Source of the DNA: a virus
Virus record (IMG/VR): IMGVR_UViG_3300020197_000018
Span: 1-64,000 of that record
DNA: 64,000 nt
Reading direction: 5' to 3' (one strand)
The translations under genes and the position numbers were made by a program. The notes under the pieces are model-generated. The model ran no database searches and was not told where the DNA came from. It saw only the letters and a list, made by a program, of their open reading frames with translations. Positions 53,058 through 61,816 of the stretch are shown in pieces; the stretch's first letter is position 1; the number at the start of each line of letters is the position of its first letter.

Positions 53058-56000
53058 TTATTGCCGGACGGAATCCCAGTCAAGTTTCAATGCTGGCACT
53101 TTGCCCAACATTCTCTCCAGCCTAGCAAAATGCTCCTTCGCTTCCGGTGTCAGGTTCCGCACCGCCACGTCAACGGACCCGTCCGGAATTATCCGTTCCA
53201 GCATTTCCATCATCTCCTCGACTTGCTGGAGTTGTTTCACGCTGAGCGCCTCGCGGAAACGCTCGGCGTAGAGGGTCAGAACGCGGGCCTCGGCGACGGC
53301 CTCAAAGATGTTCGTCTGCCCGTACTTCGACGACCTGCCCAGAACCCGCATGACGTCGTCGGTCGGCACGCCAAGCGTCGAGGCGAACTTGGAGTCGTAA
53401 CCAAGCACCTGATCCATGATCCGCTTGTGCGTGGCCAGGAACTCTTCCGGCGTTTGCCCCTCCAGCACCTCCGTCACGATCTTTCTCACGTCCTCGGGCC
53501 CGAGGAACTTCGTTTCGTCCGAATTGTCGTCCAACGCGAGGAAGAAACTCCCCACTTTTTCGGGCATTTTGTTCCTTGCGATTATCGACCGTTTCTGGTC
53601 CTCTGTCAGGTTCTCGGGAAACGTGCCCGCAAACGGATTGGCCGCCGTGTCGTCGTATGTCTGCAGCGCGTCCACCATCCTGCTGAAATTGTCTGCCGAT
53701 ACGTTCTTTCTTGTGGATCCCGCCGTTCCCATGGTCTCCATTAGTCGTTCTCGCATGCTTTCGCCAGTAAAACCGCCACCTTCTTTTCGGCGTTGGTCCC
53801 GAACTTGATTCAACCTGTAGAGGCGCTCGACTATCTCGTTCATGGAGTGGTCGAGGGGCGGAGCGAGGTGGACCCAACTGATGTCGTGGGTTTTCTGCGA
53901 CTCTTGTACGTCAACCCACTCCTCGGGTGTCGCTTCGATAACTGAAGCGTGAGTTTCCAAGTTCGCTGGGTCTCGTAAGGGATTCGTCTTGGCGAATGTC
54001 TCCCGAACGTCGTCCCAGGTTGCATCCTGCGGAAAATTGTGTCTCCGGGCGATCTCCGTTCCCATCAGGCTTTTGTCAAGGCGGCCGTCCAGCTGCTCCG
54101 ACAACGGAGGCGCGTCCCGTCCGACCTGCAACCCGAGGCTCGAGTACCACGTTTTGTAGTGCTCCAAGTGCGCGTACTCGTGCACGCCGAGCCCGAAGTG
54201 ATAATCGTCGGCGCCGGCGAAGCGGATAACTTCAGACAGACCCTGCCCCTTGGACAACGGGCCTTCGTCGGATCCGAAGAACAAACTCGAGTCGAAGGCC
54301 AATATGGTGGGATTCAGCGTTACGACGAGCTTGACCTTGCCGTCTCGACCGAGTTCCGTTTGCGCATATCCGGCAAACTTTCTCCAATCCGACTTGTCGT
54401 TAATGTGCATTCTGATGGTCGTGGCCCGCCTCAGTGACGGGTCCTTCTCCAGTGCCGGCTCGGCCCCAGCCAAAACATCGAGGAACCCCTGCGCCATCGC
54501 CTCCCTGACCTCCCTCCTTCCCTCCTCGGTCTGGGCCAGCTCGAGGGCCGCCAGTTTGGCCGCCCCCTTCATGTGGTTGAGTTCCCTGTCCTCGAAACTG
54601 TCATTCGGGTCGGGAATCTGATCTTCTTTGCCGTCTTGTTCGGCGGTCCTCAGGAAGTAGTCCATGGCTTGGTCCAGTTGCTCGCTGAACGTCATGGGCG
54701 TGCCACCGGGCCACGACCATCCGCTCTCGCGCGCGACGCCCATGTTGTCCATGAGCTCGTCCGCATAGGACTCAACTGGCTCGCCGTGCCTGCCCGGTGC
54801 GTACTTCTCGACGAGGGCCTTTCTCTGCTGGGCGATCGATGCGGTGAGCGCGTCGGAATCCGCAGTCACTTGCGTCAATGTCTGCGAGTCCCTTGCCGAA
54901 AATGGCGGCGGCATCGCCATGACGGTCTTTGCGTCGGCATCCGTGTCCCTTTTGAGCGCCGGACCGTTACGCCTCTCCATTTCTGCGTTTACTGCGTCCG
55001 CGCGGGACATCGCCCTCCCCGCCTCCGCCATGCCGGCCTCTGGGCCGAGACCAGGTTTGTCCCTTCGCCCCGGCGGAACCAGGTCCCTCCTGTAGTGCAC
55101 GACCGCTCCGTCCTCGGCGAACAGCCTGTCCGCGCTCTCGAAGTTGACGAGATCTTTGGCGGTGGCGCGAGTCTCGAATTTGCCGTCCCCGCCCTTTCTG
55201 TAGAGCGAACCGATCCTCTGCCTCTCCTCCGTGGAGAAGATCTCCGGCCTGTCCCGGAGCGCCCTGTCGATCACGCCGATGAAGTTCTGCTTGGACTTTT
55301 CGTCTTGCCACGTGAACCCGTTTCTGGCCCAGTGGGTTGCCCCCGTCTGGAAGACCATGTCCGGCATCTCCGGGTTGTCGGAGTCAGGCAACGACGACGA
55401 GGTGCCCTTCAGCGTGATGCTCCTTGCCCCGATCGCCTTGTAAATGTTCTCGTTGCGGGCGTTGAACTCGCTGGCGAGACCCATGCCCCGGTATTTATCA
55501 TAGACGACGATATCGGCGTGCTCTATCTCGATGTCGCCGTGACTGTTTACGTTGACGAAGTTCGTGGCGTGCCCGTAGAGGACTTTGCCGTCAGGCGAAG
55601 TGAGTTCCATGGGTATTTCTATCCTCAATCCACCGTTGCGGTTGGCGGTCACATGCGACGGGGAATTCCTCACCCTGATGCGCACGTCGCGCACGCCGGC
55701 ATTTTCCCTGTCCAACCGGAAATTTCCCGAGAAAAGCTTGTTCATCGCCCAATAGATGGCGGCCCTCTCCTCGTAGATGGCGTTCTTCTCCGCCGGGGTC
55801 TGGCCACGCCGATGACGCGCGCCACGGGCAGCGTTCGCGAGACTGCGTCGCGCTTCGTCTATCTCGTCTCGCTTCGTCGAGACGACGTCCGCGTGTTTGC
55901 GCACTAATCTGCCGTAAGTGCTTCCCCCTTCTCGGCGTGCTCCAGCCATGCCAGCCTCGGCCTGGGAATCTAAATCCCTTTCATTTCTTCGCAACGCCCT

Positions 56001-59000
56001 ATCCAGCAAAAAGCTCGCTCGCTGTTTGCTTATTTTCAATTCGTCAGCAATATCCTGGACTTTTCCACCATTGGCCCGTATTTCCAAGATCCGGTTATCG
56101 CGATCATCAAGTTTTCCAATATTTTGAAGTTTTCGCCGCTCCGGCGTTTTATCGGCCATCAACCATGCGTCTCCAAAAATCTCCATGGGGTTAGCACCAA
56201 GGGCCGAAACAACAAGCCTGTCGGCGTCGAACGGCTCAATCGACGCGTCTGGTTCGTGCATCTTGTCAATAATTTCCCTGGTAACCCCCAAAACCGATGC
56301 CTGTTCATCTCGATTTTTGCGGCGCAATCTGTCAAAATTCAAAATTTCCTGCGCTTTAAGTGCTCCGCCCTTTTTAATTTTATTTGACGTAAACCAGTTA
56401 TTTCTGGCCGGCAACTTTTCGTTCGGTACCTCGCCCTGCGGCAGGCCCATTCCGGCCTCTGCGACGTCGCCGCGCGGTCTCCCTATTCGCCGACCCACCT
56501 CGCGCGCCCTCCCCCTAGCCGAATCGACGATCCCCTCGCCCATTTCGGCGAGCCTTCTTCTGTTTTCGGGGGTGTTGATTCGCTCGTTGAAAAGATCCGC
56601 CGCTTCCGAGAAAGCCCTACCGAGTTGTCTCCTTGCTCCGTCCGGAAGGCCGTCCGGGGCTATTCTGTCGACGGCCGCCATGGCCCTGCGCGCTTGTTCG
56701 GCGTCTATCTTCCCTCGCTTGAGCAATTCGTCTATCGTGAATTCGGCGAGATCCCTTCCGCCTCTTCTCGCCGCCTCCACCGCGACGTAGGTAGCCGCGC
56801 CGGCGGGCCCCCCGGCGCTGAACGCCGTTGCCAATCCGAGGCCTATTTTAACTTTTTCCTTGGTTTCCTCGTCCGCCCCGGTTCTTTTCAAAATCTTGTC
56901 AAGCAACTTGGCCAGGGCGCGGTCCCTCAGCGTTCCCCTTGTCACCCTTCCGACGGTGCGAGACCTGTCGCCGCTTGCCATCCCCGCCTCCGCGCCGATC
57001 CCGGGACGATCCTGACGGCGCCATTCCTCGTTGAACCGATTGGACTCCCGCCTGATGATTTCTTGGTCCCGGCGAGACAATCTTCCCAACATCCCGGCAT
57101 CCGCGCTGCCGACCATCCCGCGATCCCTGTATCCGTCTCTTCGGGCGTCGTAATAACCGTCTCCGTCGTCCACCGAAATGAGTATCTCGTCACCGCTATC
57201 GTTGACCATTCTGTGGAACCTGCCACCGCCCCGGTTTCTCTTCCTCGGTCCTGTCTGCCGTCCGCTCCCCTGCCCGTCGTCGCCCAATCTGCCGATGGGC
57301 CTGCTGATCTGCTGGAATTGCTCTCTCTCCAGAGCTTCAATGAGATCGTCCGGTCGGTCGTCTTCTCCGGCCTTCCTCGCTCGCTCGTACCAAACGTTCT
57401 TGAACGTCACCACCCTCCCGTCCTTGTAGGTGACCCTGAGATCGCCGTTTTTCGGATCGTAGATAATCACTCGCGCTAGATCAGAATTTTTGGTGTCCAC
57501 GAGCATCAGATGCGCTGCGGCTGTGCGCGGTGGATTGTCCGGATCGTCCGGGCGCGCCGCCGTCGGTTTGCGCTTGGATGCGCGGTCGGTGGGGACGAAG
57601 CCGTGGAGCTTCAGATCCGCCATGGCCTCGCGGTTTCTTCGGTTAACGTAGACGGTCTCTCCGGTTTCCTTATTGGTCATCCGAATCTGTCCGTCCGCCG
57701 AACTACCGTCGAGGAACTGCATGTTCCTCTCCTCCATCTCGGTGGACGAACCTTGGTGCGCCCCTTCGGGGCCGAGCGCCGGCGGTTCGTTTTTCGATAT
57801 GCGCTCCTCCAATTCCCTGGATTCGCGCGACAACCGATTGTTTTCCGCGTCCGCCTCGTTCAAATCTTCGTAGGCCACCCTGTACTCCGCCCACGCGGCC
57901 GGGTCGCCGTCCCCGCCCCTGTCCGGGTCGGATCCGGTCCGTCTCGCTCGCCTGAGGGCGTCGTCGTGGCGAGTTTCGGCTTCCGACACTCGGGCCCGGC
58001 TTCGGGGAAGTTCCTGCGTGCGGATTTCAGTCACGCGTAGCCGGTCCCTTTCCCTACCGGGTGGTATTTCCGAAGATTCGGGGGCTTCAGGGACCGTCGC
58101 CACCGGTACGGCGGACTCGTCGTCGTCGAATAGTTCGCGCATCCTTCTTCCCTTGTCGGCGTCGGCTCTTCGTCTTTCCGGAGAGACTCGATCGGCGTCG
58201 GTTTCGGGTCTGACCGTCGGCTCGACGAGATCGTCGTCGGTCTTGGGTCTGACTGGTCTCTTTACTCCCGTGCCGGTGACCCTTGGGGGAGCCTCGGGTT
58301 TTGGTCCGTCAACATCCTCAATAACAACTTCTCGTCCACGCCTGCCAGTGCCCGGGACGTCCGGCCCCACGCCCGAACCCCTCAACCTGCCCGCATCCGG
58401 AGCCGGTGGGACGTCGCCCGGGACGTCCGGGTCGTCGGCCCTCGGGACGGTCGGAATCGTTGGTCCGGTGCCGGGGCCCAGGAGGATCGGAGGCCTGCCG
58501 ATCGCGGCTCCCCCGCCGCCACCCGGGGCTCCCCCGCCGCCACCCGGGGCTCCCCCGTCAAACGGCCCAAAACCCTGGTTTGATCCCCGCGGCGCTTTTT
58601 TCCCGTAGAGCCGGTACACCTCGTCCTGCCCGACGTACCTCGCGACCAAGGTCATAAACGTGTTTTCATCAAGGTTGTGCGAGTTCCTTTCCGTGTCGGC
58701 GAGGAACTCCCGGATCTCGGCGAGCGCCCCCTGTTTGTTCAGGTGGCTCCTCAGCTCGGCGGCGAATTCGTAGTCGTTCTCTCCCGCGTACGTCCCGCCG
58801 ATGAACCCGTGAAGCATATTCGAGACGAGGTTGTCGAGGCGCGCCTGGCCGAATGGGGTGTCAACATCGCCCGGCACGAGACTCCTCGGATGCACAGGCT
58901 GATTCGTAGCACCGGATAAGGGTCCCAGCCTGCCATCTATTAAGTTGAACGGTGTCGTATCCCGCCTACCGGTGAGCGGGTTGTACGGAAACTCAAAACG

Positions 59001-61544
59001 TCCCTCGTCCTTGTTCCATCGTCCCAGCGGCGTGTCCAGGAAGTCCCTCCAGAAATTGAGTAACGGAATTCCGTGTTCATCCGTGTAGCCCCGTATCGCC
59101 AGCTCTTCCCGGATCTGCTCGAGCATTTTTGCCTGCGCTTCTTTGCTGAGGCGTTGGCCGCCGTGGCGTGGCGCCTCGTTTGCAAGCCATCTGGCGAAGG
59201 CCGATTCAACCTGCGAGTCGAACTGGATGTTGAACATGTAGAACTCCCACAGCGCCTTCTTCTTTTCGTAGGGAGTCTTCAACGCAGCGGGGTCCAATAC
59301 TTGCTGTAGTTTCTCGATCTGCTGCCCGAGGTAGGACACGGGGCGATAACCAAAGATCTCTCCGCTCGCGTCCTTTTCCGCGAGCCGGACGTAGTCTCTC
59401 CCGAGGTCGATTCGGTCTATCCACGACCCCGACGCCGGGTCGAATCTCTGGCGCGACAGCCTCTCCTTCCATTCGGCTTCTCCGTACCCCGCGGAGGAGG
59501 AAAAATACCCGAGCTTATTTCCCAGCCTCTGCGCGAAATCGTCTATGTGGCTCAACTCGTGATCGGCTGTGTGCATTAGGAAGGCTTCCCTTTTGGGGTC
59601 CATGCCGAGATGGTCGAAGCTGAATCCTGTGAGACTGTCCTTCTGGTATTGGCTGTCGGCGAACCACTTCGGGTCGATGGTGATGGTCGCCATGAACGGC
59701 ACGCTGTCTCCTGAGTTAAGCAACCACAAGGGAGTCGCTCCGTTAAGGTGGTCTAGAGGCTCCGATCCGGGATTATAGGGAAACGGGGTCATGTCGTCGA
59801 GGTGCGGGCGTTCGACGAAGCCTTCGTCGCCGAAGAAGCCGGTCACGGCCGTGATCACGGACGCATCCTTGAGATTTGAGTCGGGGGCCGCCGACCTGTC
59901 GCGCCAATGCTTGATCCGTATAAACGTCGGGATCACCTCAGCGAAGCGCTTCTTGTGCTCGGGGTTGTCGGTTCCGTCCGGCAGCTTCGCTGGGCCGCCC
60001 GTGTTCAGCATGCCTTCCGCCGTCATGAGCATATACTCGGCGAGTCGTTCCGCCGCTTCTTTCCGTAACCTTTCCTTCGCCCTGTCCGACTTCTGGTCGA
60101 ACATCAAGCCATTATTCTCCGGGGCGTGGACTATCTGCTCGACGATCGCCTCGAAGAGGGTCAGGTCATCCCTTATTGCGCCGTTGACGACCGCGGTGTC
60201 GGCCCCGCCCATGAAACTTCCGATGGGCCTGCGGTAAGCGTCCACCAGTGCGTTGCCCTGCGCGTCCTTGAAGGAACCCGTCCATCCATGGTGTCTAACG
60301 AACTGGTCAATTTGCTCCCCGGGGTGCGGCGCCCTTCCCGTTCGCAACTCGAAGTCTGCGGCCCATCGCTTGTGTTCGTCGGACCCAATGAACTCTTCGA
60401 ACATTCTCCGTATTTTCTTTGCTCTCTCGGTTGCCCTTTTTTCCCGCTCTCTTTGCTTGTTCCTCGACACCAACGAACGCAGGCCGATAAATCCGAATCG
60501 CTCCGAGCGTCTGGCCGCTATCGTGTCGATCATGCCCGCGGCCGGGTCGAGGTCGTTGGGTCTGTCGGCCTCGTAGTGCGGTGTGTGCCCGCCCCTCACG
60601 CCGGTCAACCTAGCCCTCAGCCTCTCGGCAAGGCTCGGGCGCGAGCCCGGCACGTCGGGGCCGTCCGCGGCGTCGGCGAGTTTCTCCCTCGCCCCCTCGG
60701 CCCTACCGACGATCTCGTCGACCGGACCCGGCACATCAACCACGCCCCGGACCGCCCCCACGACGTTCCCCAGTATGTTGGCTCCCGGCACGTCGCAACC
60801 CGTCCCGAAGATATCGGTGAACCTGTTGGCATTGGGGCCCGACCCGCAACGAATCTTGTTCAGCTCGTCCTTCCACAGACCCCTGGCCCTGAGGATGGAG
60901 TCCATGACGTTCCTCGCCATGTCCCTAATCTCCCTGCCGAGGATTCCCTTCTGCTCGAAAGGGGGCATGCTCTTCGTCTCGGGCTCCGGGGCGAAGGCAA
61001 GCGCGGGGTTTACCTCGGGCACACCCAACGCTCTCAGCCCTGCGTCGACCACTTGCTCTACCCCGTACTCATCCTGAGAGTACGAGTCGTCGTTTATGTT
61101 TTTCTCGCACAGCGTCACGCTTCCGTAACCCGGCATCATCGGCGGGAGGGGGTCCCCGACCTCGTACGACGCCGCCCAGTCGAGGAATTTTTTCGGGATG
61201 AACGGGAGCATCCGCGCGAACGGCTCGTCTGGTAAATCCTCCCCGGGTGGTTCGGGCTCGGCGACGGGGGATCTCGATTGCTTGGGTTTCAGCGCCTTGG
61301 TCATCGCAAACGACGCCGACCCGCCCTTGGCGGCGACCGCCGTGAGTCGCGCGTCGGCCCAGGCCGAGTTGTGCCCGGACCCGTACGTGCCCGATCCGAC
61401 GTCCCTGCTGCCGTCGAGGAACATGCGGTTCCTGGCGTGATCCACGAACGCGATACGCCCGTCCTTCAGGGCATACACGAACGTCGTTCCGTGTTTTGCG
61501 ACCATTTTTGCGTTGAGCGGAACGTTGAACGGGGTTGGCGACAT
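53058..61544 (-). CDS. Giant head-associated polyprotein, 2828 aa
   Basis: I start at the ATG at 61544 (AAGGG upstream); a TTG at 61595 would overlap the TATAAT hexamer. Six motif sites have M at 338 (AAGM), 1485 (ADAGM), 1522, 1699, 1866 and 2172. Modules: Cys-flanked FTD motif about residue 250; a zincin HELSH at 662-666; a long Gly/Pro/Asp-rich linker about 1010-1100; short segment 1485-1521; helical 1522-1698; two HTHs 1699-1865; GNAT-like YRGMGLASEF at 2018 within 1866-2171; second zincin HEYAH at 2455-2459 with EAVAEA near the end as possible third ligand. Inferred virion cargo polyprotein. Confidence 0.83.
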   Translation of the reverse strand: MSPTPFNVPLNAKMVAKHGTTFVYALKDGRIAFVDHARNRMFLDGSRDVGSGTYGSGHNSAWADARLTAVAAKGGSASFAMTKALKPKQSRSPVAEPEPPGEDLPDEPFARMLPFIPKKFLDWAASYEVGDPLPPMMPGYGSVTLCEKNINDDSYSQDEYGVEQVVDAGLRALGVPEVNPALAFAPEPETKSMPPFEQKGILGREIRDMARNVMDSILRARGLWKDELNKIRCGSGPNANRFTDIFGTGCDVPGANILGNVVGAVRGVVDVPGPVDEIVGRAEGAREKLADAADGPDVPGSRPSLAERLRARLTGVRGGHTPHYEADRPNDLDPAAGMIDTIAARRSERFGFIGLRSLVSRNKQREREKRATERAKKIRRMFEEFIGSDEHKRWAADFELRTGRAPHPGEQIDQFVRHHGWTGSFKDAQGNALVDAYRRPIGSFMGGADTAVVNGAIRDDLTLFEAIVEQIVHAPENNGLMFDQKSDRAKERLRKEAAERLAEYMLMTAEGMLNTGGPAKLPDGTDNPEHKKRFAEVIPTFIRIKHWRDRSAAPDSNLKDASVITAVTGFFGDEGFVERPHLDDMTPFPYNPGSEPLDHLNGATPLWLLNSGDSVPFMATITIDPKWFADSQYQKDSLTGFSFDHLGMDPKREAFLMHTADHELSHIDDFAQRLGNKLGYFSSSAGYGEAEWKERLSRQRFDPASGSWIDRIDLGRDYVRLAEKDASGEIFGYRPVSYLGQQIEKLQQVLDPAALKTPYEKKKALWEFYMFNIQFDSQVESAFARWLANEAPRHGGQRLSKEAQAKMLEQIREELAIRGYTDEHGIPLLNFWRDFLDTPLGRWNKDEGRFEFPYNPLTGRRDTTPFNLIDGRLGPLSGATNQPVHPRSLVPGDVDTPFGQARLDNLVSNMLHGFIGGTYAGENDYEFAAELRSHLNKQGALAEIREFLADTERNSHNLDENTFMTLVARYVGQDEVYRLYGKKAPRGSNQGFGPFDGGAPGGGGGAPGGGGGAAIGRPPILLGPGTGPTIPTVPRADDPDVPGDVPPAPDAGRLRGSGVGPDVPGTGRRGREVVIEDVDGPKPEAPPRVTGTGVKRPVRPKTDDDLVEPTVRPETDADRVSPERRRADADKGRRMRELFDDDESAVPVATVPEAPESSEIPPGRERDRLRVTEIRTQELPRSRARVSEAETRHDDALRRARRTGSDPDRGGDGDPAAWAEYRVAYEDLNEADAENNRLSRESRELEERISKNEPPALGPEGAHQGSSTEMEERNMQFLDGSSADGQIRMTNKETGETVYVNRRNREAMADLKLHGFVPTDRASKRKPTAARPDDPDNPPRTAAAHLMLVDTKNSDLARVIIYDPKNGDLRVTYKDGRVVTFKNVWYERARKAGEDDRPDDLIEALEREQFQQISRPIGRLGDDGQGSGRQTGPRKRNRGGGRFHRMVNDSGDEILISVDDGDGYYDARRDGYRDRGMVGSADAGMLGRLSRRDQEIIRRESNRFNEEWRRQDRPGIGAEAGMASGDRSRTVGRVTRGTLRDRALAKLLDKILKRTGADEETKEKVKIGLGLATAFSAGGPAGAATYVAVEAARRGGRDLAEFTIDELLKRGKIDAEQARRAMAAVDRIAPDGLPDGARRQLGRAFSEAADLFNERINTPENRRRLAEMGEGIVDSARGRAREVGRRIGRPRGDVAEAGMGLPQGEVPNEKLPARNNWFTSNKIKKGGALKAQEILNFDRLRRKNRDEQASVLGVTREIIDKMHEPDASIEPFDADRLVVSALGANPMEIFGDAWLMADKTPERRKLQNIGKLDDRDNRILEIRANGGKVQDIADELKISKQRASFLLDRALRRNERDLDSQAEAGMAGARREGGSTYGRLVRKHADVVSTKRDEIDEARRSLANAARGARHRRGQTPAEKNAIYEERAAIYWAMNKLFSGNFRLDRENAGVRDVRIRVRNSPSHVTANRNGGLRIEIPMELTSPDGKVLYGHATNFVNVNSHGDIEIEHADIVVYDKYRGMGLASEFNARNENIYKAIGARSITLKGTSSSLPDSDNPEMPDMVFQTGATHWARNGFTWQDEKSKQNFIGVIDRALRDRPEIFSTEERQRIGSLYRKGGDGKFETRATAKDLVNFESADRLFAEDGAVVHYRRDLVPPGRRDKPGLGPEAGMAEAGRAMSRADAVNAEMERRNGPALKRDTDADAKTVMAMPPPFSARDSQTLTQVTADSDALTASIAQQRKALVEKYAPGRHGEPVESYADELMDNMGVARESGWSWPGGTPMTFSEQLDQAMDYFLRTAEQDGKEDQIPDPNDSFEDRELNHMKGAAKLAALELAQTEEGRREVREAMAQGFLDVLAGAEPALEKDPSLRRATTIRMHINDKSDWRKFAGYAQTELGRDGKVKLVVTLNPTILAFDSSLFFGSDEGPLSKGQGLSEVIRFAGADDYHFGLGVHEYAHLEHYKTWYSSLGLQVGRDAPPLSEQLDGRLDKSLMGTEIARRHNFPQDATWDDVRETFAKTNPLRDPANLETHASVIEATPEEWVDVQESQKTHDISWVHLAPPLDHSMNEIVERLYRLNQVRDQRRKEGGGFTGESMRERLMETMGTAGSTRKNVSADNFSRMVDALQTYDDTAANPFAGTFPENLTEDQKRSIIARNKMPEKVGSFFLALDDNSDETKFLGPEDVRKIVTEVLEGQTPEEFLATHKRIMDQVLGYDSKFASTLGVPTDDVMRVLGRSSKYGQTNIFEAVAEARVLTLYAERFREALSVKQLQQVEEMMEMLERIIPDGSVDVAVRNLTPEAKEHFARLERMLGKVPALKLDWDSVRQ
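55032..55949 (-). other. Polyprotein module: GNAT-like acetyltransferase
   Basis: Residues 1866-2171 of the 2828-aa protein, between EAGM sites. ADIVVYDKYRGMGLASEF followed by ARNENIYKAIGARSITLKG resembles the acetyl-CoA loop (R/Q-x2-G-x-G/A) and following helix and strand of GNAT enzymes, and FQTGATHWARNGF resembles the final strand region. Substrate unknown. Confidence 0.55.
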
Positions 61545-61594
61545 CTGCCCTTGATCCTCTATTCCCGGGGGCGGGATTTGACAATTACAAAACA

Positions 61595-61600
61595 ATTATA
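61595..61600 (-). promoter_or_regulatory. Possible promoter -10 (TATAAT) before the 2828-aa gene
   Basis: A perfect TATAAT on the minus strand inside an AT-rich 70-nt gap, rare in this GC-rich operon. No good -35 is visible at 16-18 nt, so it may need an activator or a phage-specific factor. Confidence 0.45.
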
Positions 61601-61612
61601 GACGTATAGTTG

Positions 61613-61816
61613 TTAGCTATCAGTATCGTCGTCGCCCCCTGCGGCGTGGTTCCTTGCGCTCCGGATTTCCTCCCACTCCGTCTGGGCCTCGGCGAGGAAC
61701 CCGTCGTCGTCGGCGGTCGCGAAGGACGCGAGCGCCGACCCTACGGCCTCCAGGGACGACCCGGGTTCGACCACCACGAGTATGGGCCTGGTGTCGGCGG
61801 CGTCGTTGCGTCTCAT
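61613..61816 (-). CDS. Small acidic protein, 67 aa
   Basis: A 67-residue acidic protein (AAGGDDDTDS tail), coupled by ATGA to the upstream giant gene. Unknown function. The gap after it holds the TATAAT element. Confidence 0.6.
   Translation of the reverse strand: MRRNDAADTRPILVVVEPGSSLEAVGSALASFATADDDGFLAEAQTEWEEIRSARNHAAGGDDDTDS

Noticed and set aside
61545-61595. TTG at 61595 as the start of the 2828-aa gene
   Set aside because: It would overlap the TATAAT element and lacks a ribosome site; the ATG at 61544 has AAGGG upstream.
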